The notes below the pieces were generated by a model that worked only from the letters and a program-made list of their open reading frames with translations, searched no databases and was not told where the DNA came from. This document shows positions 5,174-7,192 of a DNA stretch of 7,192 bases, piece by piece; the first letter of the stretch is position 1, and each line of letters opens with the position of its first letter. This DNA is from Streptomyces wedmorensis (GTDB lineage Bacteria; Actinomycetota; Actinomycetes; Streptomycetales; Streptomycetaceae): assembly GCF_000716445.1 (NCBI RefSeq), contig NZ_JNWK01000117.1, positions 1 through 7,192 on the forward strand, given 5' to 3'. The position numbers and the translations under genes were made by a program.

Positions 5174-5689
5174 TCAGTCCAGGTCGTCGTACGCGTCCAG
5201 GAAGTCGAAGCCGGAGCCGCCGCCGACACGCGCCGCGAAGTCCTCGCGGCGGTGCCCCTCGGTGACCACCACCCAGACGGTGACCTCGCCGGTCGCGCTG
5301 TCCCGTACGCCCCAGTCCTGGGCCAGCGCCCCGATGATGTTCAGCCCGCGGCCGCCGTGCGCGGTGACCGAGGGCGTCGACGGAACGGGTCGCGTCGGAC
5401 CGCCGCCGTCCGTGACCTCCACCCGCAGACCGCCCGCCGGATCGACCCGCCAGGCCGCCCGCACATCGCCTTCGCCCCGCTCCGCGCACCCCAGCGGCCT
5501 GCCGTACCGACAGGCATTGCTGAGCAGCTCGGAAAGGATCAGCACCGCGTCGTCGACGACCGAATCGGACACCCCGCTGCGGTACAGCTCGTCCCGCATC
5601 CGGTGTCTCGCCTCACCCACGCCCGCAGGGCCATGGGGTACGGCCATGCTCGACGACGTGGGCACCTCCTGTGCCACCACCAACGCCAC
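5174..5689 (-). CDS. RsbW-like ATP-binding protein (HATPase_c_2; anti-sigma-type kinase family)
   Basis: 171-residue cytosolic protein of the GHKL ATPase fold, the group that includes anti-sigma kinases such as RsbW and SpoIIAB and many orphan Streptomyces regulators. The N box is LSELLSNACRYG (E54, N58), G1 is VEVTDGGGPTRP (D94, G96), and G2 is GGRGLNII (112-119), so the ATP site looks intact. A short acidic tail ends in DAYDDLD. The GTG at 5689 is preferred because AAAGGAGGT lies 7 nt upstream. The internal ATG at 5647 (MAVPHGPAG) has its nearest GGAGG about 15 nt away, and the frame also stays open upstream to 5797. The partner sigma factor or antagonist is not in the window. Known members phosphorylate an anti-anti-sigma protein; whether this one does is inference. 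A SpoIIE-type phosphatase lies 3.5 kb away on the same strand. Confidence 0.87.
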   Translation of the reverse strand: MALVVAQEVPTSSSMAVPHGPAGVGEARHRMRDELYRSGVSDSVVDDAVLILSELLSNACRYGRPLGCAERGEGDVRAAWRVDPAGGLRVEVTDGGGPTRPVPSTPSVTAHGGRGLNIIGALAQDWGVRDSATGEVTVWVVVTEGHRREDFAARVGGGSGFDFLDAYDDLD

Positions 5690-5696
5690 CCCCGAG

Positions 5697-5705
5697 ACCT
5701 CCTTT
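5697..5705 (-). promoter_or_regulatory. Near-ideal ribosome binding site that fixes the HATPase start
   Basis: The minus strand reads AAAGGAGGT, complementary to the 16S rRNA 3' end, 7 nt before the GTG at 5689. This argues against both the internal ATG at 5647 and the longer upstream frame. Confidence 0.75.
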
Positions 5706-5813
5706 GCCCCACGCCACCGTGTGGATGCCCCAATGGCCTGGACCGGAAACCGGCCAATCAGCGTGGGATGAGGCACTCGTGACGATCGCGTACACACGGA
5801 ACGCGCCGGTGCA

Positions 5814-5843
5814 CTCCCTGTAAGTCCTGTTGTGTCCTGTGAC
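5814..5843. repeat. Three 10-bp-phased repeats upstream of the HATPase gene
   Basis: The decamers CTCCCTGTAA, GTCCTGTTGT and GTCCTGTGAC share the core TCCTGT or TCCCTGT at exact 10-bp steps. On the minus strand the core is ACAGGA. The array lies 125-155 bp upstream of the HATPase start, between it and the GDPD stop, where promoter or operator sequence would be expected. Confidence 0.55.
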
Positions 5844-5894
5844 GGGTGGAAAAGGAGAGGGGGACGAACAGGGAGGAGTCGGGACAGCGGGGCC

Positions 5895-6716
5895 TCAGTC
5901 GCGGCCCAGCTGGGCCAGCACCTGCTTCGGACGGTTGGTGATGATCGCGTCCACTCCCAGCCGCTCGCACAGCTCGACGTCCTCGGGATCGTCCACCGTC
6001 CAGACGTGGACCTGGTGCCCGGCCTTCTGCAGCCGGAGGATCACCGCCGGGTGGTGGCGGACGATCCGGATCGACGGCCCCGCGATGCGCGCGCCCGCGG
6101 GGAGCCGCCCGTCGCGCAGCCGGGGCGAGACGAACTGGGCGAGGGAGACGGTCGGCAGCGTCGGCGCCGCCGCGGCGATCCGGTGCAGGGAACGGGCCGA
6201 GAAGCTCATGATCCGTACGGGAGAGTCGGCCGGGGACTCCGGCTCGTCCAGGCCGAACCGCTTGAGGAGCTGCAGCAGCCGCTCCTCGACCTGGCCCGCC
6301 CACCGGGTCGGGTGCTTGGTCTCGATGGCCAGCTCGACCTGCCGCCCGGCGTCCGAGACCAGCTCCAGGAGGCGCTCCAGGGTGAGGACGGAGGTCGATC
6401 CGGGGGCCTTGCGGTCCGGGCTCTCGCCGGAGTCCTCCCATCCCTTCCAGGTCCCGAAGTCCAGCGCGGCGAGATCGGCCAGTTCGAGGGTGGACACGGC
6501 GCCGCGGCCGTTCGAGGTGCGGTCGACGCGCCGGTCGTGGACGCAGACGAGATGGCCGTCGGCGGTGAGCCGGACGTCGCACTCCAGGGCGTCGGCGCCG
6601 TCCTCGATGGCCTTCACATAGGCGGCCAGGGTGTGTTCCGGTGCGTCCTCGGATGCTCCACGGTGGGCGACGACCTGGAGGGGGACGCGGTTCTGGTGCT
6701 GCCGTGCGTGAGTCAC
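5895..6716 (-). CDS. Cytosolic glycerophosphodiester phosphodiesterase
   Basis: 273-residue TIM-barrel enzyme that hydrolyses glycerophosphodiesters from phospholipid turnover to glycerol 3-phosphate plus an alcohol. The catalytic signature is complete: VVAHRGASEDAPEHT (H18, R19, E27), ALECDVRLT (E45, D47), VCVHDRRVDRTSNGRG (H60) and ELAIETKHP (E132, K134). The C-terminal VHVWTVDD and IITNRP strands are the usual end of the family. There is no signal peptide, so it resembles cytosolic UgpQ-type rather than secreted GlpQ-type enzymes. The length is normal. The GTG at 6716 (VTHARQH) is chosen because the familiar N-terminus starts here, but no clear ribosome binding site precedes it; the next in-frame GTG, at 6749, has none either. 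It is divergent from the protease gene and upstream of the HATPase on the same strand, separated by 178 bp without a convincing terminator, so some read-through is possible. Confidence 0.93.
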   Translation of the reverse strand: MTHARQHQNRVPLQVVAHRGASEDAPEHTLAAYVKAIEDGADALECDVRLTADGHLVCVHDRRVDRTSNGRGAVSTLELADLAALDFGTWKGWEDSGESPDRKAPGSTSVLTLERLLELVSDAGRQVELAIETKHPTRWAGQVEERLLQLLKRFGLDEPESPADSPVRIMSFSARSLHRIAAAAPTLPTVSLAQFVSPRLRDGRLPAGARIAGPSIRIVRHHPAVILRLQKAGHQVHVWTVDDPEDVELCERLGVDAIITNRPKQVLAQLGRD

Positions 6717-6755
6717 GGCGTCATGGTGCCATTGGCGGGGCGGGCACACCGGAGG

Positions 6756-6773
6756 CTGTCCGTTCTGTCCGTA
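6756..6773. repeat. 9-bp tandem duplication in the divergent promoter region
   Basis: CTGTCCGTT is followed immediately by CTGTCCGTA. The pair abuts the TATATA element between the GDPD and protease genes, so it could be an operator for either promoter. Confidence 0.5.
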
Positions 6774-6777
6774 TATA
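6772..6777. promoter_or_regulatory. TATATA element, candidate -10 for one or both divergent genes
   Basis: TATATA (inside GTATATAAAGG) is self-complementary and very unusual in DNA this GC-rich. Read leftward it gives a start near 6765 and a 49-nt GDPD leader. Read rightward it gives a start near 6784 and a protease leader of about 127 nt. No good -35 hexamer was found on either side, so the direction is uncertain. Confidence 0.35.
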
Positions 6778-6839
6778 AAGGAAGGGGTGGGAACGCACAG
6801 CTCCGCCTTACAGCGGCCTGACGCCCTGTGGGAAAAGCT

Positions 6840-6880
6840 GGTGCAGCACCCTGGAGCCAGTAGGTGGCCTCCCGGCCACC
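6840..6880 (+). other. Two leader hairpins upstream of the protease gene
   Basis: GGTGC-A-GCACC (6840-6850) is a near-palindrome better read as a DNA operator than a stem. GGTGGCC-TCCC-GGCCACC (6863-6880) is a perfect 7-bp stem with a 4-nt loop that ends 17 nt before the ribosome binding site. They may affect transcription or translation of the protease gene. Confidence 0.45.
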
Positions 6881-6910
6881 ACCACGCGCAGTCAACGAGG
6901 AGAGCGAGCT

Positions 6911-7192
6911 GTGAGCACCGAGAACGACGGTACGGCGGTTCCGGCGGACCCGGCTGCCCCGTCCACCCCTCCCACGCCTCCCGTACCCCCGACGCCTCCG
7001 ACCACGGCCGCGGAGCCCGCGACCCAGGCGGCCCACACCGCGCCGGAGCCGGAGCCGGACCCCACGCAGACGCTGCCGCAGACCGAGGCGCACCCCCAGG
7101 CCCGGACCCAGGCTCACGCGCCGACGCCCGAGCCGGGCCCCGCCCACGACGCGGCCCACCCCCAGGCCCCCGCCCACGACGCGGCCCACCCC
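6911..7192 (+). CDS. Probable HtrA-like (S1C) serine protease, Pro/Ala-rich N-terminus only
   Basis: Only the first 94 codons are present. They form a low-complexity region rich in Pro, Ala, Thr, Glu, Gln and His, beginning VSTENDGTAVPADPAAP. I recognise this start as typical of Streptomyces trypsin-like/HtrA-type proteases, which have a disordered cytoplasmic N-terminus, one membrane span, an extracytoplasmic trypsin-like domain and often a PDZ domain for envelope protein quality control. None of those later domains is visible, so the call is from recall of the N-terminus and context. The GTG is preceded by GAGGAGAG (6897-6904), 6 nt upstream. The last 54 bases contain a 30-bp tandem repeat encoding PAHDAAHP twice. 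A different membrane protein with a Pro-rich N-terminus cannot be excluded. The minus-strand frame opposite is a shadow. Confidence 0.65.
   Translation, partial: MSTENDGTAVPADPAAPSTPPTPPVPPTPPTTAAEPATQAAHTAPEPEPDPTQTLPQTEAHPQARTQAHAPTPEPGPAHDAAHPQAPAHDAAHP
7139..7192 (+). repeat. 30-bp in-frame tandem repeat at the window edge
   Basis: A 24-bp block starting CCCGCCCACG recurs identically at 7139-7162 and 7169-7192, joined by CAGGCC, giving a 10-residue period (PAHDAAHPQA). The second copy ends exactly at the window end, so more copies may follow. Nucleotide identity suggests a recent duplication. Confidence 0.85.

Noticed and set aside
5016..5489. N-terminal extension of the DUF5926 frame
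   Set aside because: Overlaps the HATPase gene in another frame and passes through terminator-like hairpins; the MAKKRP start at 5015 is the family start.
5832..6821. Plus-strand and second minus-strand frames over the GDPD gene
   Set aside because: The GDPD frame carries a full catalytic signature; the others are low-complexity shadows.
6713..7189. 158-residue minus-strand frame opposite the protease start
   Set aside because: Gly/Arg/Val repeat text is the antisense of the Pro/Ala/His repeats; the plus strand has the ribosome binding site and a recognised N-terminus.

Overview
This is a high-GC actinobacterial window, almost certainly a chromosomal core region of a Streptomyces species. 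The evidence is strong G/C bias at third codon positions, frequent GTG starts with GGAGG-type ribosome binding sites, very long stop-free shadow frames, and several proteins I recognise as standard Streptomyces families. I see no rRNA, tRNA, CRISPR array, transposase, integrase or attachment site.

Layout: (1) bases 1-155, minus: N-terminal 51 codons of aminopeptidase P, which continues beyond base 1. (2) 270-1721, minus: a GAF-type sensor fused to a SpoIIE/PP2C-like phosphatase in which one expected metal-binding Asp is Ser. (3) 1722-2264: a 543-bp divergent gap holding an inverted repeat, weak promoter-like elements and a 10-bp tandem array. (4) 2265-2945, plus: a small stand-alone prim-pol-related protein that appears to lack the catalytic acidic residues. 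(5) 2946-3242: an intergenic minisatellite followed by two hairpins. (6) 3243-3818, plus: an exported protein of unknown function with four cysteines. (7) 3819-4037: a convergent intergenic region with a strong hairpin, an unusually AT-rich island and further inverted repeats. (8) 4038-5015, minus: DUF5926 protein with an N-terminal SEC-C zinc motif. (9) 5174-5689, minus: RsbW-like HATPase. (10) 5895-6716, minus: glycerophosphodiester phosphodiesterase. (11) 6911 to the window end, plus: Pro/Ala-rich N-terminus of a probable membrane-anchored HtrA-like serine protease.

How the genes may work together: the GAF-phosphatase and the RsbW-like kinase are the two enzyme classes of partner-switching (anti-sigma) systems. 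They lie 3.5 kb apart in separate units, and no anti-anti-sigma protein or sigma factor is visible here. The other genes look like independent housekeeping or conserved-unknown units, mostly single-gene transcripts separated by hairpins.

I did not find a clear new multi-gene system. The best leads are the altered active sites of the phosphatase and the prim-pol protein, three intergenic repeat arrays (two with a 10-bp period), and the AT-rich, hairpin-rich gap between the convergent genes, which could hide a small RNA. Family assignments rest on remembered motifs, not on searches.
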